Assembly (NCBI GenBank): GCA_963693085.1
Contig: OY856409.1
Coordinates: 244,208,558-244,272,557 of the forward strand
DNA length: 64,000 nucleotides
Origin: Alisma plantago-aquatica
Lineage: Eukaryota > Streptophyta > Magnoliopsida > Alismatales > Alismataceae
Direction: 5' to 3'
A program made the position numbers and the translations under genes. How positions within the stretch are numbered: the first letter of the stretch is position 1; every line of letters starts with the position of its first letter. This document shows positions 22,221 to 32,014 of this stretch, one piece after another. The notes beneath the pieces were generated by a model. That model worked only from the letters and a program-made list of their open reading frames with translations, made no database searches and was not told the origin of the DNA.

Positions 22221-25200
22221 GTAACTTTAAGAGTTGGAAATGACCACATGGATTTCAAGGTTAAGGACACCATGAAGGGACCATCCCTGTTAGAGTCTTC
22301 CTGCTTCATGGATAACTACTACCAATACTATGAAGAAATAAGAGAAGAGACTGCAGTTGTAGACCCTCTTATGAGGGCATTAAACAATTATGATTCTGAA
22401 GCTGAAGACCCCGAGGTTGTTGAGATCCTCGATTACCTGAATCAAAACGAAGATGATATGAGTGAAGGTAAGGAAGTTATAGAGACAGTCAAATATTCTT
22501 CCCTAGAAATGGCACCAGAAAAAGAGAAGGCACCTAAGCCCAAACCTGAGCTAAAATAGTTACCGGAAGGTTTGAAGTATGAGTTTCTCGATCAAGAAGA
22601 AAGAAATCTCTTTATAGTTAATGCCAGTTTGACTGAAGAATAGTTGGAAAGACTTCTCAAGGAATTGAGGCTCCATAAGCAAGCTATAGGCTATTCAGTA
22701 GAGGATATCAAGGGACTTAACCCTACTTTGTACATGCACTGCATAAATCTGGAAGAATCTGCCAAACCCTTGGTCCAACCCCAGAGAAAGCTAAACCAGA
22801 TGTTGAAAGAGGTTGTAAAAAAGGAAGTTATCAAGCTGAGAGATGTAGGTATTATCTACCCTATCAGCGATAGCAACTGGGTAAGCCCAATTCATGTTGT
22901 ACCAAAGAAAGGGGGTATGACGATCATGAAAGGTGAGAAGGGTGATGAAGTAGACGTCTGTGCTATCACCGGATGGAGAATGTGTATAGATTACAGGAAG
23001 CTAAATCGAGCGACAAAGAAAGATCATAACCCGCTTCCCTTCATCAACCAAGTTCTAGAAAGACTAGCACATCACGAGTATTTCTACTTTTTAGATGGTT
23101 ATTTCGGGTTCTATCAGGTCCCTATCCTACCGGATGACCAGGAAAAGACCATGTTCACTTGTCTTTATGGTACGTATGCTTTTCGAAGAATGCCGTTTGG
23201 ACTGTGAAACACTCCAGCAACTTTCCAACGTTGCATAATCTCAATGTTCTCAGATTTTCTGGAATATATAGTAGAGGTCTTTATGGATGACTTTTCTGTT
23301 TATGGGAAAGACTTTGATGGTTGTTTGAAGAACCTATCATTGGTCATGCAGCGCTGTAAAGAGAAGAACATGGTTCTCAACTAGGATAAGTGCTATTTCA
23401 TGGTACAAGAGGGCATAGTGTTGGGCCATAAAGTCTCCAAGAAAGGCATTGAAGTGGATGTAAGAAAAGTTGAGGCTATTTCCAGGCTACCCCCGCCAAA
23501 GTCTGTGATAGGGGTAAGAAACTTTCTCGGTCATGTCGGGTACTATAGAAGGTTCATCAAAGACTTCACCAAAATATCAAAGCCTCTTTCAAACTTGATG
23601 GTCAAGGATGCAGAGTTCGTTTTTTCTAATGATTGTTTGAAGGCTTACCTGAAGCTGAAGGAAGCCCTAGTAACACCCCATATTCTCCAAGTTCCAGATT
23701 GGGAGCTACCATTTGAGTTAATGTGCGATGCTAGTGACTTCGTTGTAGGGGCTGTCCTAGGGCAAATAAAGGATAAGAAGCATCATGTAATTTGCTATGC
23801 CAACCGAACTCTAGATGACGCACAAGTAAATTACACCACGATAGAAAAATAGATGCTAGAAATTGTCTTCGCCTTTGATAAGTTCAGGTCTTATTTAATT
23901 GGGACCAAAGTGAAGGTTTACACCAACCACAGAGCAATACGGTATATGATGAAAAAGAAAGACACTAAGCCTAGGCTACTAAGGTGGGATCTTTTGCTCC
24001 AAGAGTTTGATCATGAGATAATTGATAAGAAAGGCAAAGAAAATGTAGTTGCAGACCATCTCTCAAGGATAATCTGCAATGGAGAAGACCAGCTACCTAT
24101 CAATGACAACTATGCTGACGAAGCCCTATTAATGGCTCGATCTGATGAGCCGAGTCTACCTTGGTTTGCAGATATCTATAACTACCTTGCTTGTGGGGAG
24201 TTACCTCCGAAAATAATGTACAATCAAAAGAAGAAACTTTTCTCAGATGTAAAGCATTATTATTGGGATGATCCTCTACTCTTTAAGAGGTGCTCAGATA
24301 ATCTGTATAGAAGATGTATTCTAGAGGAAGAGGTGCCAAACATTCTAAGGGAATGTCATTCCTCACCTTATGGAGGACACTTGGGTGGAGAAAAGACTGC
24401 TTTTAAGGTCCTCCAGTCAGGCTTTTATTGGCCAACCTTGTTTAAGGATGCCCATGCTTTTGTAAGATCTTGCAACGAGTGCCAACGAACGGGGAATATC
24501 TCACATCGCAATGAGATGCCACTCTCTGATTGGATTGAAGTTGAGATTTTTTATGTGTGGGGCATTGACTACATGGGCCCTTTTCCATCCTCTTTTGGCT
24601 TCAGCTATATTCTTGTCGTTGTCAACTATGTCTTCAAGTGGGTGGAAGAAATTTCTACCACGACTTGTGATGCAAATGTAGTAATCAAACTTTTTACCAA
24701 GATCATCTTTCCGAGGTTTGGAGTTCCGAGGACCGTCATTAGCGATGGCGGCTCTCATTTTGTAGAAAGACAGATTGAATTGCTACTACACAAGTGCGGC
24801 ATCCGTCACAAGGTTGCAATGACATATCATCCCCAAACATCAGGGCAGGTTGAGGTCTCCAATCGGTAGATAAAGCAGATTTTAGAAAAGATAGTAGGTA
24901 AGTCCCGCAAGGACTGGTCAGCTAAGCTGGATGAAGCTTTATGGGCATATCGAACCGCTTTCAAGACATCGTTGGGCACCACACCCTACCGCTTGATTTA
25001 CGGAAAGGCTTGCCATCTTCCCTTTGAACTGGAGCACAAGGCGTTCTGAGCTATAAAATGCCTCAATATGGACCAGAAGCTAGCCAGGGAGAAAAGGTTT
25101 CTTTAGCTATAAGAACTTGAGGAATTAAGACTTAGGGCTTATGAAAATGCTAGGATTTACAAACAAAGGACAAAGGTGTGGCATGATTCCCACCTGAAGA

Positions 25201-25459
25201 AAAAGTACGTGAGTGAAGGTGATAAAGGTTTATTATTTAAATCCTCTATCCGTCTTTTTCTAGGAAAGCTACAAACTAGGTGGTCTGGACCCTTCACCGT
25301 TGCGAAGATCTATCCATCAGGGATGATAGAGCTATACGAAAAAGACGATCCAGAGAAGGTCTTCCCGGTGAACAGGAACAGAGTCAAAAGATACTATGTA
25401 GATGAAGCGTTCGTGCAAAGAGCGGAAATAGCACTGCAAGAAGAAGAAGGATCCGTATA
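22221..25459 (+). pseudogene. Athila pol: RT, RNase H, integrase (nonsense-riddled)
   Basis: The polymerase/integrase part of the polyprotein, in one uninterrupted phase from the insertion scar to the stop at about 25,458. No frameshift was seen, only in-frame stops. Domains: end of the protease region (VTLRVGNDHMDFKVKD); an acidic linker (22,300-22,640); reverse transcriptase at about 22,770-23,420 with WRMCIDYRKLN, FRRMPFGL and the catalytic VFMDDFSV; RNase H at about 23,700-24,060 with LMCDASDFVVGAVLG and [11 protein letters not shown]; an integrase zinc finger (H...H...CNECQRTG, about 24,355-24,495); an integrase core with [18 protein letters not shown] and the E in SGQVEVSNR (24,540-24,860); and a C-terminal region to RVKRYYVDEAF. 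Stops at about 22,557, 22,641, 23,205, 23,383, 23,850, 24,867, 25,047, 25,104 and 25,110 are nearly all explicable as C-to-T or G-to-A changes in CAG, CAA or TGG codons. Confidence 0.93.
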
Positions 25460-25849
25460 GAAGGACTTGAAGCATGTCGAGCTGACGACGGAAACTACAA
25501 CGCTCTTTGGGAGGCAGCCCAAAATTTTACTTTTACTTAGAATAGGATGTTATTTTTCCTTTTCTGAAAGACACTACGAACATTATCATTGTAATAAGGC
25601 CCGAGTCAGTGCATGCGCCACATGCACATACTCTTTTGTCTTATGGGTCACCGGTTTAGTTTTATGAAGCTCTGATAGGTAATACTATATGAGGCGGGGA
25701 GCCTCCTTTCTTGCCAATGATGTTTTACCCATCAACGCTCTCCTTACCTTTGTTTTACATTTCTTCTTTTGATTTTAGTTTTACTCCTTTCTGTATAGAA
25801 TGTTCTTCCTAAAGTTTTTCTACCTCGATTCTTTAGCAGTAATCTCGCT
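25460..25849 (+). other. Athila post-pol non-coding spacer
   Basis: Follows the pol stop. No domain is visible in either strand. It leads into the GC-richer regulatory-looking stretch. Confidence 0.5.
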
Positions 25850-26900
25850 TTTCCTATCTGTATCGGGCAACGCTTCGTATTGGGCATGCATCCTTGTGTC
25901 GGGCAGCATGTCGCGCAACACACCTGCCGCGCGGAATGAATCTTTCTTAGGAAGACATATCGACGATTGAAGTGACAGATTAGACTGTGCATCGGGAATG
26001 ATTTGTCTTCCTTCACGACACGTGTCCTGTTTTACCGAATTTACCCCCGCCTGAGATGGCTATAAATAGTAAATGCAAGTTACCATATCGGGCACTCACA
26101 TTTACTTTTTACCAACTCCCGCATCGTGAATTTACTCTCGTTCAGCTCTCGTGTTGGCCAACCCTTCCATCAGATCCCGTGTCGCACACCAGTTCCCACC
26201 TGACACAGGTATACCCGATATGCCTATCGCCCGACACAAGCTCTTAGATTTATATCGTTCAAAGCATATCGTTCCCGAATTCGTGACGGGCGATACGCTC
26301 TGTACCTTAGACCGAATTGGGAGATACACATATCGTGTTGGGATCCGTCTGACATCGATTTCCAACCTTGTCGTGTGATACATGTATCGCGTGATACACA
26401 ACCGAGCGATACCAGTCTTATCATGCAAGAACTTTATCATCCAGTTTTGCTAAAAGAAGCTTTAACTAGTGTCGCCCGATGCTCTATCGCATCAGGTGGC
26501 ACTCCTATCGGGTAGTGTTTCTTTACGAGCCCGTGTCAGGTAGGAAGTTTTGTTTTCCGGTCGTGCGATAGCATCATGTTTTTCTGACTTAAGACCGTAT
26601 CGACCTTTGAGTTTTGCCGCACGACACAAGTATCGCGCTGAGCCATATCGGGCTCTCGTGTCAGGCGAGATCTGTTTGGTATGTCCACCCGATATAGGTC
26701 TATCTTATCTGTCAGACTCGGTATCGGGCAACACAACTCTTTAACCACCGCCCGATATCGCCTTGCTTATATCAGGACTCTATTGAGTTTTAAGTATCAT
26801 CTACCTGGTATCGGGCAAAGTGACTCTTTTGGTATGCTGCCTGATATAGGGTAGAATGACTCATTCAATAACACCTTTATTTACTAATTTTGTTTGATAT
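25850..26900 (+). promoter_or_regulatory. Internal LTR-like regulatory stretch before ORF2
   Basis: A ~1-kb non-coding interval. It contains a palindromic G-box GACACGTGTC (26,017-26,026) followed 34 bp later by TATAAATAG (26,061-26,069), mirroring the G-box/TATA pair of the LTR. It also holds at least twelve copies of (T/G)ATCGGG or its complement CCCGAT(A/G), plus several GTGTCGGG/CCCGACAC words, the same vocabulary as LTR positions 14,210-14,520. It ends in TTTACAG just before the ATG at 26,909, which could also serve as a splice acceptor. A second promoter for the downstream ORF is an inference from this arrangement. Confidence 0.45.
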
Positions 26901-26908
26901 TTACAGAA

Positions 26909-28827
26909 ATGGCCCGCACAAAGCAGACAGTCGTCCAAGTAGATGAGCACGGCCAGAGGATCAACCCCGAGGCAACTGTAGAATCCACTACAGCCGGGCA
27001 GAAACACCCGAACCCCGACTCAGTAGGGCCATCTGGGCCGAGAAGAGGCCAAGGACAGAAGCGGCAGCAGCCCCTTCAATGGAGGCAAAGCCTCTAGATC
27101 ACTCGTCAGGCCGGTTCTTTCCCAGAGACGACGAGCACAGGCAGCGGTATATAGAATTGGTGGCCAAGGTCTACAGGTCAAGTTGGTTCTGCCATCAGTC
27201 GTCCTTCCACCATATAGGCATTTTCGACAGGTTGGAAAATGTCCTAGTAGCAATAGGGCTGAGGAAGATCTACTTCAGCCACTCCGCCTCCTACACAGAA
27301 CTCACAAGGGAGTTCATGTCGTCCCTCCGCTAGGTACACAATAGACCAGATGAAGTCGAAAGATTGGGCTGAGCAGACAAACTACAAGGACGGTTGTATA
27401 ACGTTGAGCACGACATATTAGAAAAGATGCTCAATGAAATCTTCTCCTCTAGTGAAGAAGAAAAAGAATTTCTCAACAACGGTGTCAGAATCACCGAAGG
27501 GGACAAGTTCAACCCGATCAATGTCTGGAAGAAACTGACCGGCGAATCAAACTACAAGACAGGAAGCAAAGTGGAGGCCATCCACTCCTGCTTCTGGAGG
27601 ATCATCCACAAGATAGTGGCTTGTATCCTCTTCAACAAGTACGAGACGAGCAACATTTACACTGAAGAACTCCATCTCATTTGGTACATGATGGAGGGCA
27701 AGGTGGTCAACTTGGGATGCTTCTTGCTGAATAGGCTCTACCCCATAAAGGATGCCACCAAGGAGTATTGAATGGGTGGCATCATCAATATGATCACGGC
27801 AGGGTTGGGGTACCCTAGGGAGCCGCACACCCTCTCAAGGACGAGAGGTGATGAGAAGATCGACCTCAAGTTCCTAATGAGGGCTAGCATCATCAAGAAG
27901 GAGGGGCGATGCTACTTCTATAAGTTCGCAAGAACAAACACCCTCCTTCCGCTCCCACACTGCGCCACCTACGACGCAGAAAAGTTGGTTGTCACCACAG
28001 CAGAGATTGAAGCTATGGTGGTCAAAGCCGCTTATGCCGCCACCAAAAGGATACAAGAGAGGGTGGCCGTGATAGGAAGACCGATCCCTCTCGACACCTG
28101 GTAGGACAAATCTTCCATAGTCCCTATCGAGCCGCCCATTTCCCCCACGCCACCGGCGACAACCACTGATAAGGTTGTCATCGCTACTCCCATACCAGCC
28201 GCGGCAGCCAAAACAACAACTACCGCAGCTGTAGAAGAAGTGATGGCAACCGTGGAGGTCGCTAAGACAATCGGGGCTGAGACAATGATGATAGCCCCGA
28301 GGAAAGCTACCACGGGAGAGAAATCCGCAGTCCTTGAAGTTTCTATTGTGCCTTCAACGGCAGAGGAGATGGTACAGCCGAACGCCAGAAATGGGGCGTT
28401 CGTTGAGCTCCTCGAGACGGAGCTCAGGGCTGGGTAACCCACACTGACGCCACCGCCAACATCGCCAGTGATAGCCACGGAGGAGGTCGCCGACAACCTG
28501 ATGATAGAACAATGGCCACCTACCTCACGCCCTTCTTCACCATCGCAAATAGGCGAGGCAGAGGCAGCCACGAAGGTGTCAATGCCTCACCCTGAAGCGA
28601 CACCCTCGCAGATGATACAGATGGGCTCTAACCCGCCTGAAGTTGAGCAGTCCACAAGCCAACCTGCACGTGTGAGGAGCATCATGAGATCGAGAGGGCG
28701 ATCTAACACAGCACCCCCGTCTCTGGGGGAAATCCTTGGTCAAGAGTTTGACCATTTGTGGGAGGTAACGAGCAACCACTTAGTTACCTTTTCTTCCCTC
28801 ACTTGCAAATTTTTTGTTTTCCAGTAG
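26909..28827 (+). pseudogene. Athila extra ORF: H3-tail-like start + ATHILA domain
   Basis: Extra coding region typical of Athila elements, of unknown molecular function. The ATG at 26,909 reads MARTKQTVVQVDEHGQR, whose first seven residues equal histone H3. The frame shifts once near 27,060-27,095. It then runs from 27,079 to 28,827 with stops at about 27,331, 27,370, 27,769, 28,102 and 28,435. The ATHILA-type domain is at about 27,140-28,000: HHIGIFDRLENVLVAIGL, YTELTREFMSSL, EAIHSCFWRIIHKIVACILF, EELHLIWYMMEGKVVNLGCF and MGGIINMITAGLG, matching the order I know for the ATHILA ORF-1 family. The C-terminal part (28,105-28,760) is rich in Ala, Thr, Pro and Glu and is probably disordered. It follows the internal promoter-like stretch. 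Confidence 0.75.
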
Positions 28828-29237
28828 AGGCTCAGCGAACAGGAGCGGCAGCTGCTAGCTCTAGTTGGCCTTCCGGCCAACTAGAGGCACTTAACGCAAC
28901 ATTACAGCAGGCCCTCCTACGCCTCGACGCAGTTGAGGAGAGGCTTAACTGGAGGGATGGCCACCCCCGCTCAAGACATCTGTGGACGTCTCCATCACCT
29001 CCTGGCTCAGGTTCCCAGCCCTCCTCATCAGCGTCATCCTCTGGGATGTCGTCCCCTTCCTCCTCCAGCGGGCCATCCACAACGCTCGTGGAAGGGACGA
29101 CGCATAAGACATCCGACGGGGCTCTAGCAGGACAAGCGAGCTCCCGCGACATGGAAGAAGCTGCTCCCTCAGTCCCCCTGGATGAAGATAAAGACAATGA
29201 CGAATCGATCAACGTCGGGGAGGACTCTTCTGATTAA
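28828..29237 (+). pseudogene. Low-complexity Ser/Pro-rich linker ORF
   Basis: A frame open through 28,758-29,237 continues the extra region in a different phase. It has a short coiled-coil-like helix (LEALNATLQQALLRLDAVEE, about 28,880-28,939), then a long Ser/Pro/Gly-rich tract (28,970-29,070) and an acidic end (DEDKDNDESINVGEDSSD). It probably links the ATHILA domain to the downstream protease domain in the ancestral protein. A GT...AG pair at 28,764-28,825 could be a very short intron but would be near the lower size limit for plants. The antisense frame here is a composition shadow. Confidence 0.5.
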
Positions 29238-29311
29238 TCAGAGGGATAAAGGGGGGACATCTACTGTGTCAATGATAGACACCCCCTAGAAGAAGGAGCT
29301 CGACGACATAT

Positions 29312-31025
29312 CAGTTTTCCGAGCCGTCAGAGATCCATTCCTTTGAGATGGCAGATTTTGAAAGAAAAGACATCGGATACTTGATGATCAGAGACCAGAA
29401 ACTGCTAAACAAGGTCCTGAGGTGACAAGCTGATGAAGAAGACGTCGTCTGGAGCAAAGGGTACTTATCCACATGACGAGGGGAGCTGAGGAGCATTTTT
29501 TGCTCGCCAGCCATCGTCTCCAAGAAACTGTTTAGGATCCTGGAAGGTGTTATACTTGAGAATATCAGCACCAGGATAGGCCAACGGCCGATCTACACTG
29601 CCACCCCGGCCTTGGCAAGAAGGCTAATGATGGGGTTGTACGATTTTGTGCAGGTGGCCAACATGCTGAAGCATATTGAAGACCACAATGCAACCTTGGT
29701 GTTGGCCCCTTACAAGCACAGAAAGAATTGGTTCCTGTGTGTGGAGGACCTCCAGCATCATGATGTCCATGTTTTCAGTTGCTGCAACGAGGAGGTTCCA
29801 CGCTCAGGACACATCTTCGTATGCCCCAAAGACAAGATCTTGAGGCTCCTTCCGCTGCGTCTTCTCCGAGTGATCAAGCACAGAATCCATCGCCACTCCG
29901 GCATTTGGAATTTCTTCAGCATCGGAGACTTCCCCGTCTAAGAAGAAGCGGGAAGCGGAAATAACGCATTTATAGTCCTCCGTACAAAAGAGTTGCCCCA
30001 TGTCTTTGGATTCATAAGGCAACTCAGCAATCAGAACTTCTATCAGCTCAAGAGCGTGTACGCGCTGATGCTGATTAAAGATAAGTGCTATTTCCGGGAC
30101 GAAGGCATCCCAGAAGAGCTGTTGGACAGTGATTACGAAGCTGAATCCTCCCAACCCAACAGCCCTCCAGAGGAAGTAGCCAAGATCGCCACGGACGTTT
30201 ATGGGGCAGGCAAGCAGATGGATGTTCTAGAAGAAAATCTTTCAAGAGATGGCCCCGCTTCTCCTGATGCTTTAGAAGATATGATCAACAACTTCGACTA
30301 TTTCTCATGCGCTACACTGACACAGCAGCAGGTAAATGAGATCCTGCAGAAGTTAGCTGACTCTACCCCCGTAGACGTCATCTACGAGGTAGACAATATC
30401 ATAGTCCCAGTTGAGGATCTAAGGGACATGGTGAAAGAAGGAGGATGTTTGGCGATATCAGTGGAAGCCGCCTACATCCAGATACTACAGAAGAAGTTTG
30501 AACATGCATACATTGCCCATCCAATGTTGTTCAACGACATCTGTCTTGCCGATGAGTCAGGAGCAAAGCAATCTTTTCTGACAGAGATACAGAGCAGAAT
30601 GCCACGTGTCATCTTTCTTCCTATCCTGCACTACAACCATTGGACGCTCCTGACGATGTACACTCGCCCTCGAGCAAGAATCTTCTACAACAACTCAGAT
30701 AGCAACAAAGACCATCCAGTGCAGTGTACATCAACAACATTGACACCCCTGGAGTGCTTAGTAAGGAAATACTATACGGAGGTGGCAGCTGCTCCAGCCA
30801 TTCTTGGAGGCGAAAGAAAGCAAATGGCATGAGCTTCAGTTCTGCCACAGCAGCCCACAACAAATTCCTCTATCCAATGACTGTGGAATTTTCATACTAG
30901 AATGGATCTCTAGCTCAGTGACGCTACAACAAACATCTGACAAGCTCCACCACATCGACTACCACAGCAAACGTGGAGAATATGTGTGGGAGCTTATACC
31001 TGATGGAGGCGCACTCACCAGCTAG
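29312..31025 (+). pseudogene. Ulp1/C48-like cysteine protease region of Athila
   Basis: A ~570-codon region, in one phase from about 29,312 to 30,800 and one step shifted at the end (30,804-31,025). The N-terminal half (29,312-29,990, stops near 29,424, 29,475 and 29,939) is unrecognised. The C-terminal half shows the Ulp1/SENP (C48) layout: IFLPILHYNHWTLL with the presumptive catalytic His (codon 30,638-30,640); a strand IFYNNSDS, where the acid position is Asn as in many transposon-borne Ulp1 domains; then PQQIPLSNDCGIFILEW with the oxyanion Gln and the catalytic Cys (codon 30,882-30,884). Such proteases remove SUMO or related modifiers. I know them mostly from Mutator-like and CACTA elements, so their presence here is notable. 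The frameshift between His and Cys disables this copy. Confidence 0.75.
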
Positions 31026-31999
31026 CCCTCACTGACTTATCACTACCTCACCTTATCTTTTCTTACAACTCTGGGATAGAGTGTGGGATAAGTTTGGGGG
31101 TACTATACATCAGTGAGGGAAGTATAAAGTTTCTCCCATTTTGCATTTTATCTTTCTTCTTTCTTTTTAACATACTCTGTGTATATACATATACAAGTCT
31201 GATACAATATAGTGCATATACAACCCCTTGCCTCTATACAATTGTACAAAGATACTCTATAGTAAAAATCTTATACAGCTTCTCCCAACTTGTTTTCTCT
31301 GTGTCTAAGGTGGTGCAGGTTTTTGTTATGTTTTTCTGAAATTGCAGCCTCAAACGACAAAGGCTATAACTTTTCTACACCAATTTCGAAAATTAATCTC
31401 GCAACAGCTAAGAGATGTGTACGCAAAGGAAAAAGCTGCCCAAATAGCAACTTTCTTTTGTTTCCCTACCCATCAAAAATCCCAAAAGAGAGAAAAGCCT
31501 CATGAGAGTGAATAAAAGCATGAGAGTTGTGCCAAAAAAAATGCACACTTGTTTTTCCAAAAGTACCCATCTTTAGGCATGGTAGATCTGGGGCAGTGGT
31601 ATGTAGGATGTGAAATCACTACTCTAAAGCCAACTGGCTTGGACTGCAGGGACCACTCGCCCATTAATGGACTCGTACCTGGATGGACAGATGGGAAACA
31701 AGAAAAACTCAAAAGCCTTAAGCCTACCCAAAAACCCAACTTTCTATTCCCAAAAGTTGTTTGGTGTGAAAGCTAACTTCGGAATCATGCACCTAAGTCT
31801 CGACAAAGCTGAAGAGAGAATTTTTGCTTAAATAAGGCAGGAAAAATAAAGTCTGTTGTTCATAGTCAGACAAAAATTTTCATTAAGACGTCTCATTACT
31901 CTCTCAAACCCCTTGTCCGAAAACTATGTCGGGTTCTGAAGAAGTATTGTAAAACAAAGACTTAAAATATGTACAGATTGATTGGGACAATCAAAATGC
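31026..31999 (+). other. Athila 3' non-coding region
   Basis: No domain in any frame. It contains a first polypurine-like tract (ATAAGTTTGGGGGTA, 31,088-31,102) just after the extra ORF. It ends in the true polypurine tract. Frames such as 31,549-31,776 show no motif. Confidence 0.6.
31088..31102 (+). other. Secondary polypurine-like tract
   Basis: ATAAGTTTGGGGGTA repeats the core AAGTTTGGGGG of the tract next to the 3' LTR, about 910 bp upstream of it. It could be a second plus-strand priming site. Function inferred from similarity only. Confidence 0.45.
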
Positions 32000-32000
32000 T

Positions 32001-32014
32001 AAGTTTGGGGGAGT
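32001..32014 (+). other. Polypurine tract
   Basis: AAGTTTGGGGGAGT directly abuts the TGATAAC start of the 3' LTR, the expected place for plus-strand priming. The form is typical of Athila elements. Confidence 0.9.

Noticed and set aside
28032..28571. 179-codon minus-strand ORF
   Set aside because: It is an Ala/Val/Ser-rich shadow of the Ala/Thr/Pro-rich plus-strand frame, with no motif of its own.
28764..28825. Intron in the Athila extra ORF
   Set aside because: GT and AG ends and a pyrimidine tract exist, but the length is about 62 bp and joining at the AG gives an immediate stop in the upstream phase.
28832..29212. 126-codon minus-strand ORF
   Set aside because: Composition shadow of the Ser/Pro-rich plus-strand linker.
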